DNA from: a virus
DNA: 26,865 bases
Reading direction: 5' to 3' (one strand)
Virus record (IMG/VR): IMGVR_UViG_3300034375_007901
Span: 1-26,865 of that record
The notes under the pieces were generated by a model. The model saw only the letters and a list, made by a program, of their open reading frames with translations. It was not told the origin of the DNA and did no database searches. Each line of letters opens with the position of its first letter. The stretch's first letter is position 1. This document shows, in pieces, positions 7,777 through 15,088 of this stretch. Position numbers and translations under genes: made by a program.

Positions 7777-8939
7777 TATAGAATTAATTTATAGTTCTGT
7801 CCCCATTCAAAATCAAATGAATATTGGATAAGCTTATCTACCACATTTGTCTTAAAGGTAATAGAGTTTGTTTTAATGGTAATAGGTCTTAAATCTCCTG
7901 ATGTTTCATCGTAAATCCAATATACCTCATCACTCACCATTAATTGCTTCAGTATATCGTTATAATCTTCACTTAACCAGTCCGAATTTACAGTTAGGTT
8001 TTGTGTTGAATCCGTTGAATAATTTTGAGTTGATGAATCGTAGTTGTTGTACGATAAAGTTGGAGATGACCAACTACCTACTTGTCTTTGGAATGTTCTA
8101 ATTTGAGTATTAAATCCTTCTCTACTTACCAAGTTGAAGTTTAAGAAATCAAACTGTCCGAATCTATTTTTCCATTTGATTCTAACATTAGGGTATTTCT
8201 TTTCACACTCTATATTGAATTGAATTGAATCCCCAATCTCACTTCCTAATTTTAGAGGAGTTACGGTAAATGAATCGTATGAAGAACTTAATGGGAAATC
8301 AAATTCTCCGTTTCCAATTGGGAAAGTAGCAATTTGCCCATCAGTAGATTCTGAACCTGTAATAGGAAATGCTGATGTTTGTGTAGTTGATGTATATAAT
8401 ACTGCATCAGGAATATCTCCACTACCACTCCATGCAAAAATACCCATTCTACCAACATTACCATCAAACGATGTTTGTACTGATGGTCCATCACTCATTA
8501 TTGGCCAATGAGGTGTTTTGTTTTGTATATCTTGTCCAATTGGTTCTTGGAATACTCCATATCCATCAATCGCTTTATATACTCCTGTCTCAACATGCGA
8601 TGATGTATAGAATGTTGATGCTGAAATGTATTGATGATATAAATCTGCTTTAAAGAATATTACATTAGATGGATTCTCTTCAATAGAATCTTCCAATGTT
8701 GAGTTGATAATTTTACTAAAATCAAAAATACCACTAAGTGATTCGTTTGGATATTTAGCAAGTGTAAAGTCAGATAGCGAACCACTATCGTTTACACTAC
8801 CTGTCCAATAATACAACTCAGCAATGTATTGGAATGATGATGATGCTATTACCCCACTATTAGATTCACTAACTGCACAAACTATTGGAGATTGTGCTAG
8901 TGAACAACTTGCGGGTAATTGTAAGATTTCGATAGCCAT
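7776..8939 (-). CDS. Tail structural protein (387 aa)
   Basis: A serine/threonine-rich, mostly beta protein starting AIEILQLPASCSLAQSPIVC. The C-terminal third contains YPNVRIKWKNRFGQFDFLNF, then LVSREGFNTQIRTFQRQ, EVYWIYDE and a terminal FDFEWGQNYKLIL. I recognise this as a conserved layout among tail proteins of Bacteroidetes phages but cannot assign a named fold. It sits between the gp10-like neck gene and the large tail-tip protein, so a tube or distal-tail component is the likeliest role. The leader is A/T-rich (TTAAATTAAAAAG) after a 49-bp gap with no convincing promoter or terminator. Confidence 0.65.
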   Translation of the reverse strand: MAIEILQLPASCSLAQSPIVCAVSESNSGVIASSSFQYIAELYYWTGSVNDSGSLSDFTLAKYPNESLSGIFDFSKIINSTLEDSIEENPSNVIFFKADLYHQYISASTFYTSSHVETGVYKAIDGYGVFQEPIGQDIQNKTPHWPIMSDGPSVQTSFDGNVGRMGIFAWSGSGDIPDAVLYTSTTQTSAFPITGSESTDGQIATFPIGNGEFDFPLSSSYDSFTVTPLKLGSEIGDSIQFNIECEKKYPNVRIKWKNRFGQFDFLNFNLVSREGFNTQIRTFQRQVGSWSSPTLSYNNYDSSTQNYSTDSTQNLTVNSDWLSEDYNDILKQLMVSDEVYWIYDETSGDLRPITIKTNSITFKTNVVDKLIQYSFDFEWGQNYKLIL

Positions 8940-8988
8940 AAATTAATCTTTTTAATTTAACCTTTCTAAGAAAAAATATATTTGATGG

Positions 8989-9447
8989 TTAGGTTATCTT
9001 CCATCCAGCTTTGTTGAACATATCATCTAACTTTTCCAACTCTCCTTCTACTTCTTTTTCTGATTCTCCAATCATAAACTCATTTAGAGCTTGTTGGAAC
9101 TTTGGTTCATTAGCTGCAAGTTCTGCAAAAGGTCTTGCCATCATTCTTCGTGTCCCAAAGTGTACCCATCTACCATACTCAGCTCCCTCAGGAGAAACAT
9201 TTACCACAATTTGGTATCCGTTACCTATTTTAGATGCAATAGTATCTATTGCGTTTTGTGGTGAGGTAATAAACTTAGTTAATAAGTTACCTGTACTAAA
9301 TGCTCTTGATTCTTGCCCCGGTGGATTAGGTGGTAATAGAGATTTAGGTGCTCTTTGGTATTTAGGATAAGGCAAACCAGGGTAGATTGCCTCTGCAGCT
9401 GATTTACGATATTGTTTGGCTAAATCTTGAAGTGTTTTCATTAACAA
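8989..9447 (-). CDS. HK97 gp10-like neck/tail-completion protein (152 aa)
   Basis: The diagnostic stretch is EYGRWVHFGTRRMMARPFAE at about residues 105-124. It matches the core of HK97 gp10-family proteins (aromatic, GTR, then R-P-F), which sit at the head-tail joint. The N-terminus is helical and basic (LQDLAKQYRKSAAEAIYP), and a proline-rich linker (RAPKSLLPPNPPGQ) follows. It overlaps the stop of the upstream gene by 7 bp. The order portal, connector, terminator-like, gp10-like is close to the standard siphovirus neck cluster. The size is usual for the family. Confidence 0.7.
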   Translation of the reverse strand: MLMKTLQDLAKQYRKSAAEAIYPGLPYPKYQRAPKSLLPPNPPGQESRAFSTGNLLTKFITSPQNAIDTIASKIGNGYQIVVNVSPEGAEYGRWVHFGTRRMMARPFAELAANEPKFQQALNEFMIGESEKEVEGELEKLDDMFNKAGWKIT

Positions 9448-9983
9448 CTAACATCTAAATCCGAATCAGTTAATAGATTGAAAGTACATCTATTTCTATT
9501 AGCAAAAGATACCAATCTAAAAGATGCCACATGTCCAGCTAAACCATTGTTGAATCTATCCTTAAATGGTGTAACAATAATATTACCATCAATATCAAAT
9601 GCTTCTACTGAAAATTGTGTAAATGTAGTTAAATCGTTAATAATCGCCATAGTATTAGCCAAAATATCAACTGAATCATCTGTCCCATAGTAGGGAATCG
9701 ATTGTTCATTGGTTGTAGGTGTTGAATCGTTGTTTTTTTGTTTGATTTTATCAGCAACAATCAAATCTACCGTATGTACAATGGTTTTTTCTCTTAATTC
9801 CGATTGTGAAATCATTACATTAGCTACTGGATATGCTGGAAACTCATTCTGGTCAAAATCAGAAGCATCTCCCTGCGATACGTGATTAATCGAAGGGTGA
9901 TTTTTCATAATAATCTTAAAATAATCCAACACATTGTAGTACAATGCGTAATTTACATCCTGATTTTTAACAATATCCGCCAT
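9441..9983 (-). CDS. Putative tail terminator / neck protein (180 aa)
   Basis: The protein starts with an N-terminal helix (VNYALYYNVLDYFKIIMKNH) and continues with beta-rich segments (FPAYPVANVMISQSELREK, TIVHTVDLIVADKIKQKNND, SVDILANTMAIINDL). A helix followed by a sheet carrying a VxLxVxD-type strand is what tail terminator proteins look like, and the position between connector and tail proteins agrees. A direct family match cannot be made by eye, so this is an inference from fold pattern and synteny. The gene is 3 bp downstream of the connector gene. Confidence 0.6.
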   Translation of the reverse strand: MADIVKNQDVNYALYYNVLDYFKIIMKNHPSINHVSQGDASDFDQNEFPAYPVANVMISQSELREKTIVHTVDLIVADKIKQKNNDSTPTTNEQSIPYYGTDDSVDILANTMAIINDLTTFTQFSVEAFDIDGNIIVTPFKDRFNNGLAGHVASFRLVSFANRNRCTFNLLTDSDLDVSC

Positions 9984-9986
9984 ATA

Positions 9987-10499
9987 TTATAAATTTAGTC
10001 CACCAAAGTATTGGTTAGTTTGGTCTGGGTAGATTTGAGTAGAATCTCCAACTGATTGTAAGAACTCAGGTATCTGATTTGAGTATGCAATTAGATAATC
10101 CTGTAATCTTGTAGCGTAATAATCAGCGTTATCTTGTGATTTTTGAGCCAAATAATCAATTTCATTCTTACTGACAGATTCAGCTTGTTCTGATTTGTAT
10201 TTTACAGCTCCTTCACTCTTAAATTGAGTGGCTGAGAATGGTATATACTCAACGCATGCGTACCAAATAAGGGTTGGCTTTACATAATCATTCATTAGGG
10301 TAAGATAGTACCCAGAAAACGCTGTTTGAGATTCTATATCATCTTGCAGTTTGTTATACAATACTGTACCTAATAGGTTTAGTATATATTTTTCTTGAGC
10401 CGTTCTAATGAATGGTAATAATCTATCAGCATCAACAGCACCCTGTAAAGGTGTGTTTTTAATGATATCGTTTCGTGTTACAAATAATCCAAAAGCCAT
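9987..10499 (-). CDS. Head-tail connector, gp6-like/DUF6712-type (170 aa)
   Basis: The protein starts MAFGLFVTRNDIIKNTPLQG, continues DADRLLPFIRTAQEKYILNL and LGTVLYNKLQDDI, and is almost all-helical. This is the pattern of the head-tail adaptor proteins placed directly after the portal gene in Bacteroidetes phages (the DUF6712-type connector as I recall it). The start codon shares one base with the stop of the portal gene (10499), so translation is coupled. The protein would form a ring below the portal. The tail end is Gln/Tyr/Pro-rich (DSTQIYPDQTNQYFGGLNL). Confidence 0.72.
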   Translation of the reverse strand: MAFGLFVTRNDIIKNTPLQGAVDADRLLPFIRTAQEKYILNLLGTVLYNKLQDDIESQTAFSGYYLTLMNDYVKPTLIWYACVEYIPFSATQFKSEGAVKYKSEQAESVSKNEIDYLAQKSQDNADYYATRLQDYLIAYSNQIPEFLQSVGDSTQIYPDQTNQYFGGLNL

Positions 10500-11740
10500 T
10501 ATTCAAATATTTTATCGTTAGTAGTTTCGTTTATATCATCAACCTTATCTTCGTATTCCATCTCATCAGGATTTTCCATTTGTTCGTTTACATCCTGCTC
10601 AACTTCTTCAATTGTTTGGTCAGTTTCTTCTGCAGTTTGTGATAAGATAGCCAAAGGTGTTAATTGTTCAAAATATAACTCCATATCTTCCAAACCAGCT
10701 TTTTCAAATGCATCAGATATAACATCGATTAACATTTGTTGGAATGGTTGAATAGTCATTGTTTGCATGATAGAGAATGCTGTCATCATTTCTTCACTCT
10801 GAGAAGAGAATCCGTTTTGTGCAGTTCTAATACCAAAAAGGAGTGGAGAAGTAATTCTATGTGCTACCAATATTCTATCCTGAGCGTATTCTGCTACATA
10901 TTGGTACTTATCGTGCAGATTCTCAGTTTGTATTGTATCAATGGTTGGTTTATTTGCTGGGTCATCGTTAAATGATACCATAAATCTACCAGCATTACGA
11001 GTACCTGTAAATTTACCTTCAATCAATGCTTCAATTGTATCTCTTTCTTCAGGTGCAGGTACACCATTGTTCATATTAACCATTACTAATGGCAAGAATC
11101 CATTTTCAATGTTGTTAATGTGTAGGTTTGATAATTCTGCTTCTGAGAATGAGAATTGTAAAGCTGATATCCAATCAGGTAATCCGTAATAGAATCTAGA
11201 AGGTGTGTAATCCTTAATATAAAGAATTTCCATTTTTTCCATTGATGTACCAAAAGCAGGAATTACTTTTTTGTTTCTTTGTGCTCTTTGGTCTGACCAA
11301 TCAGTACAATAGTAGTAGTTTTCAATATCGATAGAATCGTATATTTTTTCTGCTCTTAGATTTTGTACAGGCACATGGTACATTTTTTTAATGGTAGTGT
11401 GTGAGTTATCCCAAATTACTTGGAATGCAGCATTACCATAAAGTTTCAAATCAAATGAAACTTTTTTCATATCTTTTTGTGAGAGGATACTTTGTAATTG
11501 TTTATCCTTTACCTCATTTTTAGAATATAAACCCTTTCCGTAAATCAAATCGGCTACACCTTCAATACAAGCCGCATTTGTGGTTGAGGTTTGATAAGCA
11601 TCAGTAATGATTGGGAAGTAATCATCTTGCCCAATTATACCCACAGGTACCCAGCTATATCTTGTCTTTGTATCTTCAACAATTTCAGGTATATCCTGAC
11701 GAGTTAGATTTACGAAGCTTAAATTTTCAATCTTCTTCAT
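10499..11740 (-). CDS. Portal protein (413 aa)
   Basis: Segments typical of phage portals are visible. These are an N-terminal helical region with AACIEGVADLIYGKGL, a YGNAAFQVIWDNSH strand pair, RFYYGLPDWISALQ and AYAQDRILVAHRITSPLLFG. The crown side has GFSSQSEEMMTAFSIM, then IQPFQQMLIDVISDAFEKAG. The C-terminus is highly acidic (EEVEQDVNEQMENPDEMEYE). Portals form the dodecameric DNA entry ring and dock the terminase. The terminase genes are on the opposite strand about 7 kb away rather than adjacent. A length of 413 residues is normal for a compact portal. It overlaps the connector gene by one base. Confidence 0.85.
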   Translation of the reverse strand: MKKIENLSFVNLTRQDIPEIVEDTKTRYSWVPVGIIGQDDYFPIITDAYQTSTTNAACIEGVADLIYGKGLYSKNEVKDKQLQSILSQKDMKKVSFDLKLYGNAAFQVIWDNSHTTIKKMYHVPVQNLRAEKIYDSIDIENYYYCTDWSDQRAQRNKKVIPAFGTSMEKMEILYIKDYTPSRFYYGLPDWISALQFSFSEAELSNLHINNIENGFLPLVMVNMNNGVPAPEERDTIEALIEGKFTGTRNAGRFMVSFNDDPANKPTIDTIQTENLHDKYQYVAEYAQDRILVAHRITSPLLFGIRTAQNGFSSQSEEMMTAFSIMQTMTIQPFQQMLIDVISDAFEKAGLEDMELYFEQLTPLAILSQTAEETDQTIEEVEQDVNEQMENPDEMEYEDKVDDINETTNDKIFE

Positions 11741-11741
11741 A

Positions 11742-12101
11742 TTAAGTTAAAATTATGTATTCGTTAGCAGTATCGTTAGAGATATATGAACCTGTTGTGT
11801 TCTGATTTGTATATACTGGCTTATTAATTGATTGAGATGCGTACACCTGAATAGTTCCATCCCATAATCTATTATCACAACTATCCTTAATGTGTGCTCT
11901 ATACTCATCGCCTGTATTTGCTGTGATAGAAGCAGTAAATTGTAAGATAGATTGTTCAGTATTGTATGTGTAATCACTAATAGCTGCTGATGATGTAGAT
12001 AGAGTTAACATATCCTCTAAATACAATGTCAAATCAGATGAGCCCGTAGGTTTGGTTCTAAAAGTGAATACATTTGAACCTGAAATGTAATACGATTGCA
12101 T
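11742..12101 (-). CDS. Small beta-rich structural protein upstream of portal (119 aa)
   Basis: A Ser/Thr/Asn-rich protein with alternating hydrophobic residues (SDLTLYLEDMLTLSTSSA, ILQFTASITANTGDEYRAHI, LWDGTIQVYASQSINKPVYT), i.e. a small beta-sandwich with no catalytic motif. It directly precedes the portal gene (1 bp gap) and so opens the virion block after the homing-endonuclease terminator. I recall similar small proteins beside portals of Bacteroidetes phages and consider a capsid decoration or minor virion protein likely. This is an inference. Confidence 0.6.
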   Translation of the reverse strand: MQSYYISGSNVFTFRTKPTGSSDLTLYLEDMLTLSTSSAAISDYTYNTEQSILQFTASITANTGDEYRAHIKDSCDNRLWDGTIQVYASQSINKPVYTNQNTTGSYISNDTANEYIILT

Positions 12102-12174
12102 ATATCTTGTCTTTAGGTTGTCTTTAAGTCTTTAACAACTCTACATAGATAAGTATTTGACAATCTAAAAGCAT
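12102..12174 (-). promoter_or_regulatory. Leader of the portal operon with triple GTCTTTA repeat
   Basis: These 73 bases lie between the endonuclease terminator and the start of the virion block, so a new promoter is expected here. No good TAnnTTTG element is visible. Three copies of GTCTTTA (+ strand at 12109-12115, 12120-12126 and 12128-12134) lie just upstream of the ATG, spaced 11 and 8 bp. They may bind a phage regulator or be chance AT-rich repeats. Confidence 0.35.
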
Positions 12175-12199
12175 AAAAAAAGGAATAATCTCTTATCCC
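12175..12199 (-). terminator. Rho-independent terminator after the GIY-YIG gene
   Basis: Read on the minus strand, GGGATAA pairs with TTATTCC (one G-T pair) around a GAGA tetraloop, followed by seven T. The first arm contains the stop codon of the endonuclease gene, so the gene ends inside its own terminator. It would insulate the virion operon from read-through. Confidence 0.8.
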
Positions 12200-12771
12200 T
12201 CTTTATATTTCCAAATAAATCCACCTGTTGATTTTAATCTACCTCTACAAACTGCAGTAATACTTGACCTGGTTAAATTTAATTTTTTTGAAGCTTGTGT
12301 AGCACTAATCCATTCTTTTATAAAATTATTATTTTTATCATATTGTATTATTGGAATATTATTAGCCTTTATCATCTTTTGTAATTCACCAGATTGCTTT
12401 TTTTTAAGGCCACTTACTTTTCCACCCAATTTTTGGCATTGTTTCCATTGGCCTGATTTTACATTTCGTTTACCTACTATTGCACCAGAAACTTTTCCTC
12501 CTTTACTTCTACCTTTTGTAGTTGCCATTTTTATAGTTTTCCAATAAGGTTTTGTATCTACTGGATACCCATATTGTTTTTGTAATTCTCTTTCTCTTAT
12601 GCTAGCTGTATATATACAATCATATTCTTCAAGCACTTCCCAAAAATTAAATTTATTTTTTGAAATATATTTGTTATCTTGAATTCTAGCATCTATATTA
12701 TATGTACATCCTATTTTACCAATAGAACCATCTTTGTACATAAAATCTGGGATGTGATAAATGTAATACAT
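12193..12771 (-). CDS. GIY-YIG homing endonuclease with NUMOD domains (192 aa)
   Basis: Residues 1-60 form a GIY-YIG-type nuclease start: YYIYHIP, then GKIGCTYNIDARIQ, where KIG plus a downstream Arg replaces the classical YIG-x-Arg. The middle has a glycine/lysine-rich NUMOD3-like DNA-binding stretch (KGRSKGGKVSGAIVGKRN and LGGKVSGLKKKQSG). The C-terminus is a NUMOD1-like helix-turn-helix (IIQYDKNNNFIKEWISATQA, LTRSSITAVCRGR, STGGFIWKYKEG). Such genes are selfish elements that nick a target site and copy themselves in. It is inserted between the methyltransferase and the virion genes (3 bp gap upstream) and carries its own terminator. The gene is intact with no visible frameshift. Confidence 0.85.
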   Translation of the reverse strand: MYYIYHIPDFMYKDGSIGKIGCTYNIDARIQDNKYISKNKFNFWEVLEEYDCIYTASIRERELQKQYGYPVDTKPYWKTIKMATTKGRSKGGKVSGAIVGKRNVKSGQWKQCQKLGGKVSGLKKKQSGELQKMIKANNIPIIQYDKNNNFIKEWISATQASKKLNLTRSSITAVCRGRLKSTGGFIWKYKEG

Positions 12772-12774
12772 AAA

Positions 12775-13521
12775 TTATCTATTATCAATATAAATTATTA
12801 CTTCATTATAGTATTCAATGAAATGTTCATTAAACAGGTCCCATTTTATATCCACGCCATCAACCGAATATATCTGATGATTAGGAAATAATCTCAAATA
12901 GGTATCTCTAAAGATTCTAAACTTTTCTTTTAATTGAGGATTAGATAAATGCCATTCACCTGCAATCTTCTTCATATTATCTTTAATCCACCAAATATTT
13001 TCACTATTAAACACATCGTACTCACCACCTTCGCAATCCGTTTTAAGAAAGTCAATTCTATCTATATTATATTCTTTAATTAGCGTAGAAAACTTAATAC
13101 CATCTACCCATTGTGGTGTGAGAAATGTAGGTACTTCACCATCCGAATCAGGTTCACCATACACTTGTTCCATATTAGTTGGAGCATCCTCATGCCAAAT
13201 AGCTTTGTTGATACAAGTGATATTATCTTCTTTAGTATTCTTTAGTAAAGTTGGAAACTGAGAATAAGAAGCTTCTACACAATATATCTTAGAAGGGTTC
13301 TTATCTTTAATAACGCAAGGAAAAGGACCGATAGAAGCTCCTAAATCTAAAACTACATCACCTTCTTCTACTTCAAAATGTTTTTCGTATATGTTAGTAT
13401 CAGTTGTAAAAAATTCTTCTTCTATCAATCTCCTCATTCGATTCTGAGGTGCTGACATCCATCCCCAATCAAAATTACTTAGTGAATGCATCTTGGAAAT
13501 TTTCTTTATCATAAACACCAC
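12775..13521 (-). CDS. FkbM-family methyltransferase (248 aa)
   Basis: This is a SAM-dependent methyltransferase. Motif I VVLDLGASIGPF is at residues 56-67, the acidic end of strand 2 is YCVEAS (Glu83), and the FkbM signature IDFLKTDCEGGEYDVF is at 156-171. FkbM enzymes O-methylate sugars or other hydroxyl groups. In phages they may modify surface glycans or DNA/virion sugars; the substrate is unknown here. Start choice is open: ATG at 13521, 13512 or 13491 all overlap the upstream small gene, and the shorter start MHSLSNFDWGW gives only a 17-bp overlap. It belongs to the transcription unit driven by the promoter at 13724-13761. Confidence 0.82.
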   Translation of the reverse strand: MVFMIKKISKMHSLSNFDWGWMSAPQNRMRRLIEEEFFTTDTNIYEKHFEVEEGDVVLDLGASIGPFPCVIKDKNPSKIYCVEASYSQFPTLLKNTKEDNITCINKAIWHEDAPTNMEQVYGEPDSDGEVPTFLTPQWVDGIKFSTLIKEYNIDRIDFLKTDCEGGEYDVFNSENIWWIKDNMKKIAGEWHLSNPQLKEKFRIFRDTYLRLFPNHQIYSVDGVDIKWDLFNEHFIEYYNEVIIYIDNR

Positions 13522-13708
13522 TATCGATGTTTGTAATCATTGCTTTGAATATTGAAATCTTTGAATTGTGTTCTCTATAATCTATCTTAGGTAAACACTC
13601 ATTAGGATGTTTTTCTATAATCCATGCTAATTTTTTTCTTTCTTCTGAATGATACGCTATCATATTATTAAGATGCGCTTTTATATTTTCTTTAATTAAT
13701 TCTGCCAT
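13475..13708 (-). CDS. Hypothetical protein, first gene after the minus-strand promoter (77 aa)
   Basis: A helical, charged 77-residue protein (NIKAHLNNMIAYHSEERKKL, CLPKIDYREHNSKISIF). It begins about 16 bp after the TAnnTTTG promoter element and overlaps the start of the methyltransferase gene, so the two are co-expressed. No family recognised. Confidence 0.6.
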   Translation of the reverse strand: MAELIKENIKAHLNNMIAYHSEERKKLAWIIEKHPNECLPKIDYREHNSKISIFKAMITNIDSGVYDKENFQDAFTK

Positions 13709-13723
13709 ATTATTTTATTTGTA

Positions 13724-13761
13724 TTACAAATATACAAAATTATTTTTATATATCCAAATTT
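13724..13761 (-). promoter_or_regulatory. Bacteroidetes-type promoter (minus strand)
   Basis: On the minus strand TTTG (13758-13755) is followed by exactly 20 bp and TATATTTG (13734-13727). This matches the -33 TTTG / -7 TAnnTTTG consensus of Bacteroidetes sigma factors. The flanks match the promoter at 14888-14925 as well: AAATTTGGAT on the upstream side and G-TATATTTG-TAA on the downstream side. It starts directly at the stop codon of the nucleotidyltransferase gene and fires into the 77-residue gene and methyltransferase. Confidence 0.8.
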
Positions 13762-14326
13762 ATTCAAACATTTTTCTTACATCTGCGCAGATACCCTGAT
13801 ATAATCCATCTTCCCATCGTTGATATGCTTTAAACCAACTGTTAGGTGGTTCTTTAAAACAAAAAGCATGTAAGCCACAATCTAATCTTCGTTCATCATC
13901 TCCGTGATATTCACTTACATAAGCTTTATCTCCTAATATCTTTGTAAATGTTTTACCTACTCTGATTTTACAAAAGGGTTGCCAATTATCAAACTTACTT
14001 ATCTCAGTTGCCCAAGTCAAATCAACCAACATTTTATTCTCAAATCCTAAATGGATTCCGTGTGAAAGAATATATTTTAGCTGTTCTTCGTCTTGTAGTT
14101 CGCCTGTGAGAACTATATCGAGGTCTCTTACTATTCCGTTGTAATGACCGAAATGCCTCTCACAGAAGCTACCTACTAAGTTTACCTCATAATCTTCTAA
14201 TCCCTTAATAGTTTTAAATTCAGTCCACCAATTAGCAAAAGCTTCTAAGGTAGGTCTACGGTATGGAGTTGTTGTGGTAACATCACCCCAAGTTGCCTGA
14301 AAGAATGGTGGTTTCTTTAATCTCAT
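13760..14326 (-). CDS. Nucleotidyltransferase-like protein, complete copy (188 aa)
   Basis: Complete paralogue of the truncated gene at the left edge. It begins MRLKKPPFFQATWGDVTTTT. The pol-beta-like elements are VGSF (G52-S53), RDLDIVLTG (D68, D70) and LVDLTWA (D102), giving the usual two-plus-one metal-binding acidic residues. The C-terminal half (KIRVGKTFTKILGDKAYVSE and CFKEPPNSWFKAYQRWEDG) is equally conserved in both copies, so it is probably functional rather than linker. Substrate is unknown; tRNA, protein or antibiotic-type transfer are all possible. The gene follows a terminator-like hairpin by only 4-14 bp, suggesting attenuation, and is followed immediately by the promoter at 13724-13761. 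Confidence 0.78.
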   Translation of the reverse strand: MRLKKPPFFQATWGDVTTTTPYRRPTLEAFANWWTEFKTIKGLEDYEVNLVGSFCERHFGHYNGIVRDLDIVLTGELQDEEQLKYILSHGIHLGFENKMLVDLTWATEISKFDNWQPFCKIRVGKTFTKILGDKAYVSEYHGDDERRLDCGLHAFCFKEPPNSWFKAYQRWEDGLYQGICADVRKMFE

Positions 14327-14329
14327 ATT

Positions 14330-14360
14330 CTACAAAAAGAAAAAGGGGATTCCTCCCCTC
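14330..14360 (-). terminator. Terminator-like hairpin in the leader of the nucleotidyltransferase gene
   Basis: On the minus strand AGGGG (14359-14355), loop AGGAAT and CCCCT (14348-14344) are followed by TTTCTTTTTG. A G-T pair extends the stem. It lies just before the ATG at 14326. It therefore either ends a short minus-strand RNA or conditionally terminates ahead of the gene. Confidence 0.65.
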
Positions 14361-14470
14361 TCTCCTCAAATTAATTAACCTTAAAAAGTGAAGGCCAACT
14401 CAACAATCAAGGGTAAACGAATAAAAATATGATAAGAATAGTTAGATGTTGACCTTCTCTAATAAATATA
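14361..14470 (-). ncRNA. Minus-strand leader RNA or short ncRNA
   Basis: GAAGGTCAAC (minus strand, 14457-14448) can pair with GTTGGCCTTC (14399-14390) over 10 bp with one G-U pair. On the + strand the same position would be a C-A mismatch, so the minus strand is the structured one. The long stem followed by the terminator at 14330-14360 looks like a leader with an attenuator, or a small stand-alone RNA. A weak TATATTTA element lies just upstream. No ORF is present. Confidence 0.4.
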
Positions 14471-14639
14471 TACGAGCGTATGTTTTTAAAAAAATATTTA
14501 AAATTTTTTATGTTTTTGGACACTGTGTTATATTTATAGATGTAAACGATAAAACGAATAAACTATAAAACTTAATAACATTAATTGGAGCTCGTACAAC
14601 TCCCTCTCTTATTTTTTGTAATACACCCTTCGTAAGATG

Positions 14640-14870
14640 ATTAGTTGTATGTAAAATGTACCTTAGGCACCGTTGAGAATACGGGAATAACTCTGAAAAG
14701 AGGAATAAGTGAAACTAAGGCAAGGTGGAGCTAAGAAAGTAGGTAATGAGGTAATTCCTTTTTCTTAGTCTGGTGTAGGACCAGTTGTTGACTGATGACA
14801 AGTTAACATTCTCACCCCAATGTGAGTAATATCACAGAAGGGTGGATTGTATCCCTCAGACAAGTTAAAC
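14640..14870 (+). ncRNA. Candidate structured non-coding RNA, no known family recognised
   Basis: There is no ORF in any frame worth noting, yet local helices are densely packed. CCTTAG 14661-14666 pairs with CTAAGG 14715-14720, enclosing CCGT/ACGG (14670-14684) and CTCT-GAAA-AGAG (14691-14702). GCTAAGAAAG at 14730 pairs with the U-rich arm ending 14769. CTGGT/ACCAG spans 14770-14784. GTTGAC/GTTAAC spans 14787-14807, with a G-U pair. CTCAC/GTGAG spans 14811-14826, and AGGG/CCCT spans 14839-14856. The GNRA loop and G-U pair make sense only on the + strand. GACAAGTTAA occurs twice (14797 and 14859). The element lies between divergent units, just upstream of the promoter at 14888. It is not tmRNA, RNase P RNA or a group I intron by any motif I can see. 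Confidence 0.5.
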
Positions 14871-14887
14871 TGTTATTTCTTCTTTAT

Positions 14888-14925
14888 AAATTTGGATTAT
14901 TAAGATTTATTTCGTATATTTGTAA
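14888..14925 (+). promoter_or_regulatory. Bacteroidetes-type promoter (plus strand)
   Basis: TTTG 14891-14894, a 20-bp spacer and TATATTTG 14915-14922 match the Bacteroidetes consensus. The same AAATTTGGAT upstream and G-TATATTTG-TAA downstream context occurs at the minus-strand promoter 13724-13761. It drives the run of + strand genes starting at 14945. Confidence 0.82.
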
Positions 14926-14944
14926 AAATTAAATAATAAAAGTT

Positions 14945-15082
14945 ATGAGTGCAGAAAAAAAATACAATGAATGGTTTGAATTTACAAAAGATAAGGTAGA
15001 TGTACATCTAGCAAACGAATTCAATAGAATTTTTAAAGATTTATTAGAAGAACACAACATTGAACCAATGAAAACGCAATAA
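14945..15082 (+). CDS. Small hypothetical protein (45 aa)
   Basis: First ORF after the + strand promoter: ATG 14945 to TAA 15080-15082, with an A-rich leader (TAATAAAAGTT). The product is helical and acidic (AEKKYNEWFEFTKDKVDVHL). It stands 6 bp before the next gene. Function unknown; a small early phage protein is the plain reading. Confidence 0.6.
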   Translation: MSAEKKYNEWFEFTKDKVDVHLANEFNRIFKDLLEEHNIEPMKTQ

Positions 15083-15088
15083 ACCAAT

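Noticed and set aside
8940-8988. TATATTTG on the + strand in the gap between two minus-strand tail genes
   Set aside because: No + strand gene follows and no TTTG lies 20 bp upstream, so it is a chance match.
14580-14880. Group I intron, tmRNA or RNase P RNA as an explanation for the structured region
   Set aside because: None of the core signatures (P7/G-site pairs, tRNA-like ends, the RNase P conserved loops) could be found, and there is no split exon around it.
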